A stretch of 64,000 nucleotides of DNA from Morella rubra. Taxonomy: Eukaryota; Streptophyta; Magnoliopsida; Fagales; Myricaceae. How positions within the stretch are numbered: the stretch's first letter is position 1; the number at the start of each line of letters is the position of its first letter. The notes under the pieces are model-generated. The model did no database searches. It saw only the letters and a list, made by a program, of their open reading frames with translations, and had not been told where the DNA came from. A program made the translations under genes and the position numbers. The DNA lies in NCBI GenBank assembly GCA_003952965.2, contig RXIC02000178.1, positions 1-64,000 on the forward strand, in the 5' to 3' direction. Below are positions 14,401-27,814 of this stretch, one piece after another.

Positions 14401-17400
14401 TGGAGTGCCTCCATAGCATGAGGTGCCTGGCAACGAAAACGGTGAATTACTCGTAATGATAAATACTCTGTTCTCTCTTTATTAAATACGGATGTGTAGA
14501 AGTGCAATGAACCACCTACTTCTTCTTCTTTTTCTCCCGTGCTGCTTACCCAACTTAACTTCTCTGTTCCAGTGCGTTTCGGGTTTTTGTTCGTGGTTTG
14601 TGTTTAACGGTTATTATTTGTTCTCTGGGGGTGTCATTTATATGAATGATATAAATATTGTACATTGGTGTATCAGTATTAGGCTAGTTATAGCCATGGA
14701 ACACACATGATTCTCCGAGATTGGTGGTAGTCTTGCATCAGTCCTCCTGTCTTACACCCGGTTTGCAGGCATTATATTGAATAGCAGAGAACATATATCT
14801 GGTAACTCAACATACAACTTAAGAAAAGAGAAATATAACGTAGCTGATTTTATACTGATTTTGTGATCATTGAGAAGTAAGATACTCAGTCTAGTAAGAT
14901 TGGGCGTATCCTTCTTGAGTAGGACTCCTTTTTGGGCGTGTCACATTTTCGACCCGGTCACTCTGTATAACATTGCTTGCCGCCCATTCATTATTCTCAA
15001 AGTACACTCTCAGGATCATAACTCATTATTAGTCATTCGGCATTGTGAACTAATGAAGTTAGCATAGGTCTGATATTTGTTAGCTATCACTTTGAAATGG
15101 CTTAATTTTGAATGATTATAGATAATTTGGTGAACTTGTGTCACACCGTCTCAGCGCCTAAGGTACTGCTCTTCTTTAGTATATCTATAGATCGACTCCT
15201 AACTCAACTGCTATTGCCAACTATGATACTAGTGCTATGTCTATCAAAATTTGGCATAATATCACTACCAAAGAGGATAAATCAACAGGCCAATAGAGAA
15301 ATATAATTGAGAAGCATGAAAAGCTAGGTAAAATTATATTCAAGAATAAATTTTCTATAGGCGTGAAAAGCTCGAGAAATAGAGAGTTAGCATTTAAATC
15401 TTTGGAAAGTTCTCTTTCATTTTGTTATAGATATTGATGGATTGCATAGATGATAAGAATTGTGTTTCTCTGTTGTCTTATGCTTTTCTCTATACCAAGG
15501 CACCTCGCATATGCGTATACACAAGAGCATCAGTTGTATAAGTATGAGACAGTTTGTCACTTCTGGAGGGATAATTTGTTACCATTATATTTTTATAGGT
15601 GACAATACCAGAAGAATATTATCATAAAGGTTTTCACTTTACCTTTTCGGGTGATGGGACTCTACCTCATAGTTTAATTTGCAAGGATCCCTGACTAAGT
15701 GAAGGGGAAGTATGTGTATTGAAGGCCTTCTCTTGGTTATTTTGTTATAATTAACTTGGATTGTCCGTTGTTTCATTTGGTTTCTCTATCCCTATCCCGC
15801 AGTTATAGGTATGATATCTAGGGTATCTACTTCGCTCTATTTTATTCCATCTGTTCGTGTATCATAGAATGGAATTGTGTGCAACTGTTATTAGGTGGGT
15901 CAACCCAACAAACTATCGTGGTCTTAACTAGCACTACTTTACTGATATTAAAAAAAGTAGGAATGTGAAAGTTTGGTGACTAGTGCGCATGCAATGGGGA
16001 GGGTTCAGCTAATGAGTATTTTTACTCTTGATTTTATTGGTTCTTGGCGGCCTAATGTACGAGAAACTAGAATACCGTGTTTATTTTTTACCTTTGTGTA
16101 TTAATTCTTTAATCCTTTCTGGAATATTGCACTACAAATTACGTGCATTATATACTGAATCTGAAGTATATTTTATTTTTTATTTTTTTTGTTGTGCCTT
16201 TCGAGCTTTGTGCTCAATCGAGAGTTAAAATCATAATTACTCAATGTTCTATAATAAAGATGATCATGTGTTTCTCTTGTATTCCAGTTGTTGGCACTGT
16301 CATTTGAGAAAGGTGCTATTTTCTTACCTCTATGCAGGACTTCTTAAGGTGAGTTATCAATGATCATTTGGGCGCTTAAATTGCTATTGGAGATTTCTTT
16401 TACGGTGAAGGACTCCCGGTTTAATTACTAGAGGCACTATTATCCAAAAAGAAACTTGGTTGAATAGAACTTCAATTGTGAGTTTGCATAATTCTTCTTT
16501 ACGCACGGGGCGTGGATTTACTCTAAGCGCCTTTCAGATCAGTTTCCAGGTAAAAAGCAACAAGACTTAGTGGCTATGCGTGATAGGGACCAAAGGAGAA
16601 AGGATTACTTCCCCAATGTTTATTTGCATTAACTATCTTATCCACCTCTCGGAGAATGTGAATTTGAAGGAAGCAATATTCTTACTATGAAAAACAAAAC
16701 CTTAATGTTTCGGTTAGACCGTTGTCTAGATCTGTAGTGGTCAAACACGTCAACGCCTTTAACTGAACACATTTTTGCGCTGCAATCTTCAATGGACGTG
16801 TCGCCATGTGCACTTAAGTTTCCAATATGATATCTTGTTCTTGTTGCCCTTGAGGGGTTGTATACTGCAGAACCTGGATGTGCAATCGATAATTTCATAT
16901 TCATGCCATACTGAAGCTCTATACTTCTTAAATACAATAAAATTATCACAATAGCTTAAACGGACATGTGGGAGATTTCCCACTGGCAGGTTAAATATTC
17001 ATCCAGTCTAGAGTTTCCTAATCACGGAGTCTTGTGATGCTGGTCTCCTTATCTTTTGGATATCAGTGATGTCTAATGCTCGTATTTTTTGTTTATTTAA
17101 TTGCTCCTACTGCTAATATCCGGCTGTATTTTAGCTCAGAATATAGTTTCTCATGTCTCAACTGCTTAGATTTGTAAGAAAAACTCATAAGCTTGCAACC
17201 TGCTTCTTGGACCAACATGTTGGTGATTCCCTTCATCAAACTTTAATGTCTTTGCCTTCCCTGGAATGCGTCTGAGAAGCATTTCATTTTAGATATATTT
17301 TCCAGTGTGTGAGATGAAATTTCATCTCAATTCCACTTTAAAACATTCCAACATGCAATTGTTCTTTTTCATGCTTGAAACCATTCTGACTATGTTTATT

Positions 17401-20400
17401 GGAGAATGTTTTTTTGCCATGGAAGTAGTTGCAGGGAAGTGTCTGGTAATGATATTTGTTGTTAAGCATCAAGAGTTTATGTGGATAGATATCTCTAAAC
17501 ATGTATATGCACTTGTTTATGCAGCTCGCAAACATCATAGGTCGTTTTCCATGGCTAACTTGTCCAAGGAAGGTAGTTCTTTCAATAGAGTATACGTCAT
17601 TGATGTCTAAAGAAATGTGATAGATCAGTTTTGAGAACACCATTTCTTTTTTCCTGACATTTTTTTTTTGTAAAAAATTTGGCACAGATTTATTCCTAAC
17701 AGACGTTTTAGGGCTTCAATATTCGGTGACCCTCGAGTTACTCACTTAGATTTAATGTCCTTTGTAGCTCTTTACTTACTTTTTTCTCTGGATGGTTTCC
17801 TTCTAATGGGAGTTAGAAATAATTTTATCGCGGATTTCAGCTTGGAGAGGTCGTGAATGTATACTTATATAGATACAATGATTATTTGTGATTTAGCTGG
17901 CACAAGCAGTAATGTGTAACTTATATACATATTGGTGGTTAGTTCTAGATATTGCCCATAAAAGACTACTATGGAGATGCCATATAAGACCACATCAGGG
18001 ATCCTCCTTACAACTTTTTTTGTTTGATTCTACATTGAAAATTTGGGCTCATATCGAGAATCCCTTTTATAAGTATATTGTTCTAACATTCTTTTTGATA
18101 ATATTTTGATAGTGGGCTGCCGACAAGCGTACATGATTCATTTAAACAATTCCAATATGGCTCAAATGAATCTATTTGACACTTTGTGTAGGATTATGTC
18201 AAATTGCAATTCATTAGGTCTCATCGACCTAAAAGATAAAGCATGTGCATCCACTGCGGTTGGGCGTGGGGACGTGTGTGGGGAAATCTGAGAGCATTTA
18301 TATTTTGTGATGTATCGCATCCCAAGTATTTCACATGAGTAAGGCACGATCAATTTAATCTCTTTATACTTGATGGCCATCTTTGATTAAACCTTCATCT
18401 TATCTAGAGTGTAACCCTGTGTTGACTTGGTTGTTAAATAGCAGATAGATTTAATGAACAGTATAAAATGTATATGCTTTACCGAGTGGTCTCAACAACA
18501 TTTAGTTTCTGACTTAAATGATCTGGCTTCGTAGTAGTGCGTTGGTTTTGTTTTACTGTCTTGTTGTTATAATACTCTCTGATTCAAAATTAACAAATAC
18601 ACATTATGATATTTTGTTCTCTCTACTAAAGATCCGAACTCTTGCAGTAAGATTTTGTAATCGATAATCCTTTGTCTTTGGCGGTTATCAATAAAAGAGG
18701 TGAAACTGTCTTGTCTTGACTCGAATTTGACGCAAACCTTGAGATGTTTAACCCAAATACTCTATTCTTGACCTTGTGAATCTTACTCGTTGGAGGTCCT
18801 ATCTTAGTAGCAAGTGAGGTGATTATATACTCAATGTTCAGTTTAATTATCTATGGAACTAATTTCAAGCATTCTAAAGTTGTATAAATTCTACTTGCAC
18901 AGTTTCCTTGAAAAATAATGATTGATAGAAGGCTCTTTCTTAATTGGGATATCCCGGGTTCAATATATATAAATGAAATTCTATGGATTGTCTCGGTTTG
19001 TTATTTGTGAACATTTATTAATTATCTCCACCTTTTGGATGAGCTTTATTTGCGATGTTGTTTTCTTAAAGAGTGAAAGCGTTTTAAAATCAAGGTTACT
19101 CTTCGATTACTAAGTGATGTCGGAATCGATAGATTGATTAGCTCACCAAGACATTTCATTATTTTGTATATATTTTCGTAAGCCTCAGGATTTATTTGAG
19201 TTTTGATTTTGGGTTATGGCAAAACTGGTCATGTTGATTATACAGTAACAGAATGGAAACTCCAGTATGTCTTATATGGCTCAGGTTATTAAGAAGTACC
19301 AAGCAGATTTCCTGATGAACTTTATTCAAAATAGTTGTGTGGATATTTAATATTCTCCTTTTTATTTTTTTGAATTACACATGCCTGCCCGTATATATTG
19401 TTTTTAAACTTTATAGATGAAATAATCATTAACATCAGTTTTGAGGTGCAAGGAAATTTTGTTTTTTCTTGCTGTATGTAATTTAGTTAGACCAATCTAT
19501 GAAAAGTTTTAATCTTAGTGAAAATAGTTTGCTTTTTGAAAAATTAGCTGATTAAATGATGGATGGAAGAAAGAGGACTTCGGCCTCATATAAGTGAGCC
19601 TCTAAAACTTTTTACTCATAACACACTGCTGAGTTATAAAATATGTGAGAAACTCTTTATGATACACCGTTCTTTCATTGTGGAGTTCAGGGTGTAATTT
19701 TTTAGAAAGGCAAGTGATAAATCTAGTTTGATAGAGCAATGTTTGAGGCTAAGAACATTCTGTATGGTGCTGTTTCATTATCTACATTTTTGATATTTAT
19801 GCTCTAGTGGGATTTGAAATTTTGGGATTGATTGTCAAATGCTCTCGCTTTAATATTTTTGCTGTGAAATCCCGGTGAAGACTAAGAATTAGTACTTGCT
19901 TTGAGAAAGAAAGAAGGAAACACGAAGGTTTAGAAGACACGTTTTTAGCTAAAAAATATGGTCTTAGAAATCCACAAGCCATCTAACCGTGAGGTGAGCT
20001 CTATCTATGCTGACATCTTGCGCAGTTTCTTGGCTAGTCTTTTGAGTAAGGTGTTTATAGGTTAAATAACTTTGCTAATAGTCGTTTTCCTAATACTGTG
20101 ATCTGCTTGCTTTTTCTTGCATAGTGGACCACCATAGTTAATGAAACTCTCTGAATAAAATCGTATTGTATTCTTCTCTCTAGAATACTGGAATTCCGTT
20201 TAATACTACTCATCGTATTCAACTCACGACGTGATGTCAATGTCTGTTTCGCAATTTTCATATGCCTTCCCCCCTTTTGTGGCCATCGTCTTACTTCTCC
20301 TTGTTTCTCTCTTCTCCTCTGTATCTCTGTGTAGGGGAGCTAGCAGGTGCCTTGCATCTTTGGGTCGATCTCACTGCTTAACATTTATCGTCTGAATGAT

Positions 20401-21865
20401 TATGTTCGTAGTGGGCTGCGTCATGTGCGAAAGTGTTTTTAAGTATTCTGATATGGCTTACTCAGTGTGTCTGGTGTGATGTGGTTCTTGTCACAACACT
20501 TTGCTAATTCTTTCCTAGCCGTCTACGGTGGTAAATAGTATTTATCTGAGAAAATTCGCTTAGCGAGGTAATGTGCAATCTTGCTAAACTGTTGAAGGCC
20601 ATACGTTAAACAATTATCTTAGATTTTCTGACGGTAAAATTGCAAGTTTAAAAGTCTACCCTAGATTGGTTGAGTTTGCTGGTTTGTAGACTTGAAGCAT
20701 AATTCTATGCTGGTTCATTGCTTATAAGAAATGTCGTCATCATGCATTATCCTGTGACTGATGTGTCTTCCAATGTACCAGGCATGTGATGGGTCTGCGT
20801 ACTTCGTCTTTAATCTAAGGATCATTCGCAGTCGCTATTGGATTGTTGCAACGCAACCCTCTCAGTTGATAGGATCTATGGGAACAGTGAGCCGGTAGGG
20901 TTGGCCTATGCTCTGTCCGCATTAAAAGTTCCTCTTCATTCTTAAGCTTATATGCGTATGCAAAATACCTGCTTTACGCTTATCGGCTTGATTGGTTTTG
21001 AATATGTATGGGCTGACTGCTTTTTGTAACAGTGGTGCAAATTGAGCCCTTTATTATGGTGGGCGCAAGTCTAATCTCTTATACTTAAAGCTTTGGGTGT
21101 AGAGATCGTTGCAAGACGGCTTGAACGTATGGGAAGGATCTTTAAAAATAGCATGCATATTTTTTTGCTTTCTTCTGTTATGTCATGCTTTGCTTCCGCC
21201 CCTGAATGCTATGTAAACGTTGCATGGGTATGATCGCGATAGAAAAGGACCAATGTTTTCGTAATGTTCGTGATGTGTTCTTAGAGTTTTCTCTTGGCGC
21301 GTAGTCAACCCCGATCAACTGTTATGAGGTCACCTTTGTGATGAATTATTTATTTTAGCTCATTTAATATAAGCGCACTACTCTTTGGATGTACTTGAAT
21401 TCGTTTCTCTTTGTTAACTTCTGTGCACTCGCATCCTCCAAACACACTACTTTATCTTGACATGAATACGGAGCGTGAGCACTTGTGTGAAGATCCAAAG
21501 CATATAAGCTCTTTGTTTTAGTGAATTGTGCTGTCGCAGAGTGTATCGACAATTACTATTCTGCTGCAATACTTCAGCCATAGATGTCTGTGGAGTTCCA
21601 TACATTATTGGGATTTCCCATCGATTGGCTCATAATCCAATTTTAGGCCATTCAGAGTTTTCGTCTCCATGATAGATATAAGGTTATACCTATAGTGTGC
21701 TTCAGTCACGGATGCTCTTTTTGTTTCAATTTGTTCTCATTGTAAACGTTCTCCAGTCTCCATGGCACTTTTCAGAGGAAATGTTTTAGTCGATTCTTCA
21801 TCCCCCAAAAATTTCTGACTCCGATCTTGATAAAACAGCTGACGGGGGACTTCTTTCCTTTCATT
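14401..21865. other. T-rich intron-like sequence, no exon recognised
   Basis: The plus strand is rich in T and in pyrimidine tracts ending in AG, much like plant intron sequence. I could not join any open stretches into a recognisable protein. The best isolated frame, 17305-17610 plus (101 codons), matches no family I know. It may be introns of an unrecognised gene or simply intergenic DNA. Confidence 0.4.
17310..17329. repeat. 20-bp perfect palindrome
   Basis: TGAGATGAAATTTCATCTCA equals its own reverse complement over all 20 bases. It lies in sequence without a recognised gene, so no function can be assigned. Confidence 0.9.
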
Positions 21866-21869
21866 TCAA

Positions 21870-22425
21870 ATTCCCTTTACTGAACAGCTCCTCGTTCGAC
21901 GCGTAAACCCCATTGGCCCTTCTCTGGAGCTCCTACAGGAGGAGGCATGATAAGGATAGCTTCTCTATTTTCTTGTAAAAAGTAGGGAGTTAGGAAACTT
22001 GAATCCCATTCTACATGGCTGTTCATCAATTCGCACACCTTTTGATGGTAATTGTCTAAATCCATACCGTCCTTATTAATTGGCTTAGAAGTCGAGGGAG
22101 ACATGGGTCAACGTAACAACTTATTTTCTTTCCGTCCCCGATTCTCGATAGCGTTAAGCTTGTCTCCAATATAGGCCTGGCGATACCATGCACAAAAAAT
22201 AGGAACAACTTTGCTGGGTTCTGGGAATTGTCATCCGATCAGTGTGGCGATATTCAGCCCTTACTAAATGGACTCATAATTTGTTACCTATTGTTGCTAT
22301 CAGCCATCCCATTTTGGCTACGAGTGTTGATTAAAATCATAGAATCTTCTAAAACCCAGACCTCCATGCTTTACCGGAAAACACTGGGAATCCCAGGATT
22401 TGGGGTAACTGTTTCTGACTTACTC
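21870..22425 (-). pseudogene. LINE (L1-type) ORF2 fragment, C-terminal part
   Basis: On the minus strand, from about 22370 down, the conceptual product reads KHGGLGFRRFYDFNQ, then after a one-base frameshift LVAKMGWLIATIGNKL, a stop, and VHLVRAEY. This is the pattern that follows the reverse transcriptase in plant L1-type LINEs, where a GGLGF stretch precedes AKxGW and LWVxxLRAKY. Further down, the open frame 22104-21877 carries KVCELMNSHVEWDSSFL and NREAILIMPPP, matching the block with W, then F, then an EAILxIP element before the LINE RNase H region. The fragment has at least one frameshift and one stop, so it is a dead relic. No poly(A) tail or target duplication was found. The LINE endonuclease fragment at 24150-24880 has the same orientation and could come from the same insertion, but no reverse transcriptase lies between them. 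Confidence 0.7.
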
Positions 22426-22439
22426 TGCAGGAAAAATTG

Positions 22440-24149
22440 ACACAGACGAATAAATCAAATACGGAGGAGGCCTTAGGAACAGAACAACATATCCACGACT
22501 AATTTAGAATCAGAATCGGTCCAGTCGGGGGACAAATCAATAGGAAATGCTTTTATTTGCTTTGGGAAAAAAGAAAAGAAAAGGGATCCAATACAAAGGC
22601 CAGTTTTAACAAATCAGCAAATGAATAATACATCATTCACAGACAAGAGCAGACCCACAACAACTTAAATAATGCCTCAACCAATTTTAATACGTTAACA
22701 AATTAACAATATCAACCAGTTTTAACAATTTAACAATTTGATTTCCTATATTCATTAACAATTGTAAATAAACATAATGGTTATCGAATATAAGCTAATT
22801 TTTAGAAAAGGTAATCACGTATAACCTTAACCGTAATCTGCATGTGCATGTTTTAAACAACTAAACCTGTGAAGAACTAAAATACACTACAGAACAAACC
22901 GAAACTACATCGAAACCATCTAACGAAATACAATAAGACAAACATGCGTGCACCTAGCTAGTTTACAGTTAAGTAGCTGACAATATCACACCCAAGAAAA
23001 AAAATGTCCCAACATCCAAAATATTACCAGAAAAAATGGCCCCAACGTTTAAATAAATAAAGAAAATCAAAAAGACATTTGAGAACCATCTAACATATAT
23101 ATATATATATATAAAAGGGCATTTCAGTGTTCTCCTTTATCGAAAGTTCTTTCTGCAAGAGCTCTCAACCATAAAACTTTTCTTTCCATTAAACTCCATT
23201 CAACAGGTCCCCAAGCTCTAAAATAAAACTAAAAGCACATTAATGACCGAAACACAAGAAATATGGGGGCCATCTAACCTAAACCACAATACGAACACTT
23301 CTTGACTTACCTTTTATAACAAGTTTCTTCTGAAAAGGTTTCGAACCACGAACTCTGAATTTACAGCAACCCTCTTCAAATTAGTCCGCAGGATACATTG
23401 GGATTCAAAGAAGATTTGCTATTAGTGTAAATTTGTGGATTGTGAAAGTTAGGGTTCATAATAAATAACTTATGAGAGGGAGAATGTTGAGGGTTATGGG
23501 TAGAGGGGACTGAGAGATTGGGGGTTAGTGGGACACAGAGGCTTAGGCAAATGTCTCCTCCACGATTAATGAGTGTCTTTTTTCCAATGACATTGGCAGA
23601 TACATGGCTGATGGGCAGTTGAATGAGCTTGTGAAATGGATCATGTGAGTCTCGTTAGGCACTTGGTGTGTTATGGTTGGTGCTGACGTGGTACTCATTT
23701 GATAAGGATTGTAATGGAACTTTGTTTACCTAGGGGATGAATTTGCAACATTTGAGTATCACACGGATTCTGGGTACATTTGTAACCTAAATATTTCATT
23801 ATTAAAAAGGAAAAATTGGGTGACAAGACAAATTAAAGTATATGCCATTAAATATGCTTATGAAATTGTATAATAATGTACTATCTTTAAACATATATGC
23901 GTAACATATGTATTATTATATTACAAACAAATATATTATATCTTTATTACAAGCTTTAAACAAATTCAACCGAGCTGACTCAAACTATTATACATAGTCT
24001 CTCCTTGGCCTTACATACACAAGTGAATATATCAAAAATAACAAGTTTTGCTCATGAAAGTGTTATCAGAGATACTAGGTCGGTGAAATCTGCCTCTGAC
24101 ATGGCAAAAGCTATCTTCCCACGACCTATTAACCAAGATTTGATCTAGT
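22440..24149. other. Intergenic AT-rich sequence
   Basis: No coding signal recognised. It holds an (AT)n microsatellite at about 23094-23112 and short AACAATTTAACAA-like repeats near 22690-22750. The stretch sits between two LINE fragments of the same orientation but shows no reverse transcriptase motifs. Confidence 0.5.
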
Positions 24150-24880
24150 TTGCTCAAGATTGGAGGCTATTTTTGCTTGTTGCACCAGGTAGAAAAAGGA
24201 CTGTTAAACCTAAGGTCCTCTAGCTTTGCTTCCGTTAAATACTCAGTACTTTCCACGTCCTGCCTCAGCGTAGATCTCCTACTATGTTTGCTTTCGCCTT
24301 TCACTACATTAAAATCACCCATAATAATCTAGGGTAGACTAGTGCGAGCTATTCTACGAATGTCTCTCTAGGTCCTCTAGCTTTATTTCCCTTAAACAAT
24401 TAGTACTTTCCACGATGGCCTCAACGTAGATCTCCTACTATGTCTGCTTTAGCATTTCACTACATTAAAATCACCCATAATAATCTAGGGTAGATTAGTG
24501 CGAGCTATTCTATGAATATCTCTCTATAACTCCTTCCTCTTATCTGGGCAGTTAAGCTCATAAACAATGAATACATACCAAGTCTAACCAAAATTATTGG
24601 AGTGGACTTTCTAGTGTATGCTTTGCTTAGAACTTCCAAGGCAACTGACCTCGAGAGTATTAGGGTCTTAGCATACCCATATATTTCTAAAAATGAGGGA
24701 TTGTAATTACCAAGAGCCAACCAATTTTGCGCAATAAAACCTTTACAAATTTTTCCTTATTTATTTCCTTCATTTTGGTTTCAATAATACGAGCAAAAGA
24801 AAGGTGATGCTCTCGGTGTCATTAAGACTCCTAATGTTCCAGCATCCCAACATATCAAAAAATAAAAAACTAGCACAAAA
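24150..24880 (-). pseudogene. LINE endonuclease-domain fragment
   Basis: Read on the minus strand from about 24870, the sequence gives MLGCWNIRSLND, the usual start of a plant LINE apurinic-type endonuclease (xxWNxRGLN), followed by a KMKEINKEK-like stretch. Lower down come IIMGDFNVV, with the catalytic GDFN motif, and then EDLRFNSPFSTWCNKQ, the typical block that follows GDFN. The codon before IIMGDFN, normally tryptophan, is a TAG stop. Frameshifts are frequent. The fragment also carries a 157-bp tandem duplication that doubles the GDFN block. It is a non-functional remnant, and the rest of ORF2 does not follow directly. Confidence 0.75.
24214..24527. repeat. 157-bp tandem duplication inside LINE fragment
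   Basis: A unit starting GGTCCTCTAGCTTT begins at 24214 and again at 24371. The copies share long runs such as CATTTCACTACATTAAAATC and differ by scattered substitutions, so the duplication is not recent. Both copies carry the same TGG-to-TAG change next to the GDFN codons, so that stop arose before the duplication. Confidence 0.85.
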
Positions 24881-24887
24881 AAATTAA

Positions 24888-25440
24888 GTAATTACTCCCC
24901 TTTCGCTAGGACTGAGTGGATGAAGCGCTATATGTCCTCTTTGAATGAGAAGCATTCTTCTCTTCTAGCGAGTCACTCGCCTTGTCAAAACTCGATATGA
25001 TCATAGTATGCGGTAAAACCATAATTGGGGGCAAGAAATGCATTCACTAGGTGAAATTTCTTTTAGATCTTGTTAATCATTTCTAGATTAATATTGTTAA
25101 GGCCAAGTTTTTGTTTTTTGTGTATAGTTTTATTATGTATATGGTAGTCAATGAATGAAGTGATTTATTTACATAGGTCCCTAGATGTTGTTGCTCTTGC
25201 TAGGCGTCTGTCTTGTTTATATAGAGAGCATTGTACAACTTGATAGTTTTTTTTGTACCCCCTCTAGGCATTTGTTTTGGTTACCGCCTCCCTTGCCTCT
25301 TTTGGAACTTAACTTTAATGTAGCCATCAGGCCTAACGTATCTATTATTGTTGTTATATGTCATTATTCTTTTGGTTCCTTGTTCAGGTAAAGTTTATGC
25401 AAGTTATTTGCAGTGATTGACATTTTATTTATATTTTTTT
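24888..25440. other. Intergenic; leader of Mutator-like remnant
   Basis: No gene recognised. A pyrimidine-rich tract ending TTTTACAG at about 25455 could be the acceptor of an intron of the Mutator-like remnant that follows. Confidence 0.35.
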
Positions 25441-25445
25441 ATGAT

Positions 25446-26443
25446 CTTTTACAGGGCCTTGAATGCATTCGACATCGTAACTCTTGAATCAGAACACAGG
25501 CATTGCGTGCAACATTTACACACAAACTTCAAAAGCGCAGGCTATAAAGGGAAGACATTTGGGCTGCTGTCAAGGCACTAAACAAGAATCAATTTGAGAG
25601 GCATATGAATGAGATAAAGAAGATGAACCCTAATGCATTCAACTGCTTAGACAAGATTGACCCTGCAACTTGGTCACTGTATGCATTTAGGACCACGAGT
25701 AAGTCTGATATGCTGTTAAATAATCTGCCCGAGAGTTTCAACTCTTGGATCAAGGATGCAATGGACAAATCGCTTCTGACAATGCTTGAGATGATAAAGA
25801 AGACAATTGCTGACGTGTTTTGAAGTAAAGAGGTTTGGAGCAGCCACTGTAACCAAGCAGATTTGTCCGAAAATTTTGAAAATATTGGAGAGGAACATGG
25901 GTGTGCTAGAAACTACATCTACCATTGGAAATCTATAAGCCAGTTTGAGGTAGATCATTATTTTGAGGCACTAAGGGCTGTTGATATGAGGGAAATGAAT
26001 ATGCACTTGGGGTCGATGGCAATTGAATGGAATTTTTATGTGCACACGCGGGTTGCTGTCATGTATTTTGACAAATTGAAGCCCGAGGACTTCATACATA
26101 GGTATAGTGTTGTAAGTGTTTTTACTTTTGTTGTTGAATAACAATATTAAGTTATGTGATTGCCTTATATATATTGAATGTCGTCGGCAGTATCATGTGG
26201 ACACGTTCATAGAGGCATATCGCTTTGCAATCCACTCAATATCTAGATCCAATGAGTGGCCAAAGGATGGTGATGACAATATATTGCCACCCCAATATAG
26301 AAGACAACCTGGCAGACCTAGAGTTGTAAGGAGAAGGACACTTGATGAGCCAAATGAAAGTTATAAAGTTACAAGACAAGGGTATGATTATGCATGTAAA
26401 ACCTGCAAGATGGTAGGACACAATACTAGGACATTTTTTTGAG
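25446..26443 (+). pseudogene. Mutator-like (MULE, MuDR) transposase remnant
   Basis: This is the C-terminal half of a plant MULE transposase. It opens with EHRHCVQHLHTNFK and continues with a block reading NNLPESFNSWIKDA, typical of plant MuDR relatives (NNxxESFNxWI). A stop at 25821 interrupts the frame after IADVF. The SWIM zinc finger is at 26003-26056 in a shifted frame (CTWGRWQLNGI), where the second Cys of the CxC pair is Trp. The downstream YHVDTFIEAYRFAIHS and GRPRVVRRR blocks are conserved family features. The C-terminal zinc knuckle reads CKTCKMVGHNTRTFF, with the last Cys replaced by Phe. With a stop, frameshifts and two lost zinc ligands, it cannot be active. Terminal inverted repeats and the N-terminal half were not found. 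Confidence 0.85.
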
Positions 26444-27810
26444 TAACTAGTAAGTGTATTGGTTCCTCAAATAGCTGAACGCAATACCAAAACATACCCA
26501 AAGAAAAAGGCACAACAGGCTTCAGGGGTAAGCTAAGTAGCATTTAATTATGTATGAATATGCTTCTTTGAGTATACTTGAAATTGATGTGTAAGCCTTT
26601 GATACGTATAGAATCTTGGGACTTCACAACAGTCTCAATCAACACGACGTTCTCAGCCTTCAATGGACCCACCATGTGCTACTCTAACTCATCCCCTGTG
26701 GAGACGGCATATGCTTCTTCTGCTCAGTCATCCATAGGACATACACCTCCTGCCCAGCCCACAACATCTAGACTAAGGAAGAAGACAACACCAAAATGTC
26801 ATAGCAAAAATTTGTAGGAGGGTTGTTCTGATGTTTAGATTTTTGTTGAAAACTGTTGTGGAGTTATGTTGTTGTTGAAGTTCTGATGTTTAGATTTTGT
26901 TGAAAACTGTTAGGAGTTGTTGATTGAACTGTGTTGGGAGTTGTTGTATTTAGCTTTTTAGATGTTGTTTGAACTACTGGGGGCAAATTTTTGAAGCTTG
27001 GATACTGTTTTAAAGTGTTGGGAGATTTGGAAATGTCACAGGGCTGTTTTATGATTGATCCTGGATGTTGTTTTGAAGTTATGTAAACATTTATTATGTA
27101 ATTATGTAAGGAAGCATTTTGGATGCATTTTAGTTGATTATGTAAATAATTATAATATGATATGTAAGAAAGTATTTTAGATGCATTTTACCTTACTATA
27201 TAAACAATTATTATGTTGATTATGTTATGTAAAGAGGAAATGTTGTAGCAGGAAACAGTTAATTAAATTATGTAAACATTTATTATGTTGAGTTTAGCCT
27301 GAAATGGACATGTTATTTTGTCAACTTGAAATGGAAATATCACTTTAAAATATAATTGTAGTGATGTTGAAATGGAATTGTTAGTTCAAAATTATGTCCA
27401 AACTTATTAGCTGTCTGAAATGGACATAATGTTAAACAGTTTTTAAAATAGACATATTATTGTGTGCCCGAAATGAGCATATTGATGTCTTCTTTTTGAA
27501 ATGGACATTTTACCTAGAAGGAAGTGTTGAAACCTTTGAAAGAAATTTCAAGTTCCTATGTGGTTTTTGAAATAGTAATGTTATTTTGCCTACACAATGC
27601 AACAAGATTGGATGAAGACACAAATTATAACATGAAGCAGACAATACATATTTGGAAATGAACAAGTTCAAATCGTTACATTGAAGGATCGAATTACAAA
27701 AACCATAAATATCAGGATCCAATTACATAGCTACACGGTTACCACATTTTCAATTCTAGACAAGAGGAATCAACAACAACAAACACCTATACATATACAT
27801 ACGCATTTCT
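26444..27810. other. AT-rich non-coding tail of MULE region
   Basis: No gene recognised. The stretch repeats short phrases, such as GATGTTTAGATTTTTGTTGA near 26830 and again near 26885, and ATGTAAACATTTATTATGT near 27080 and 27270. The 79-codon frame at 26578-26817 plus is Ser/Thr/Pro-rich and may be the end of the MULE protein, but I cannot confirm that. Confidence 0.4.
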
Positions 27811-27814
27811 AAAA

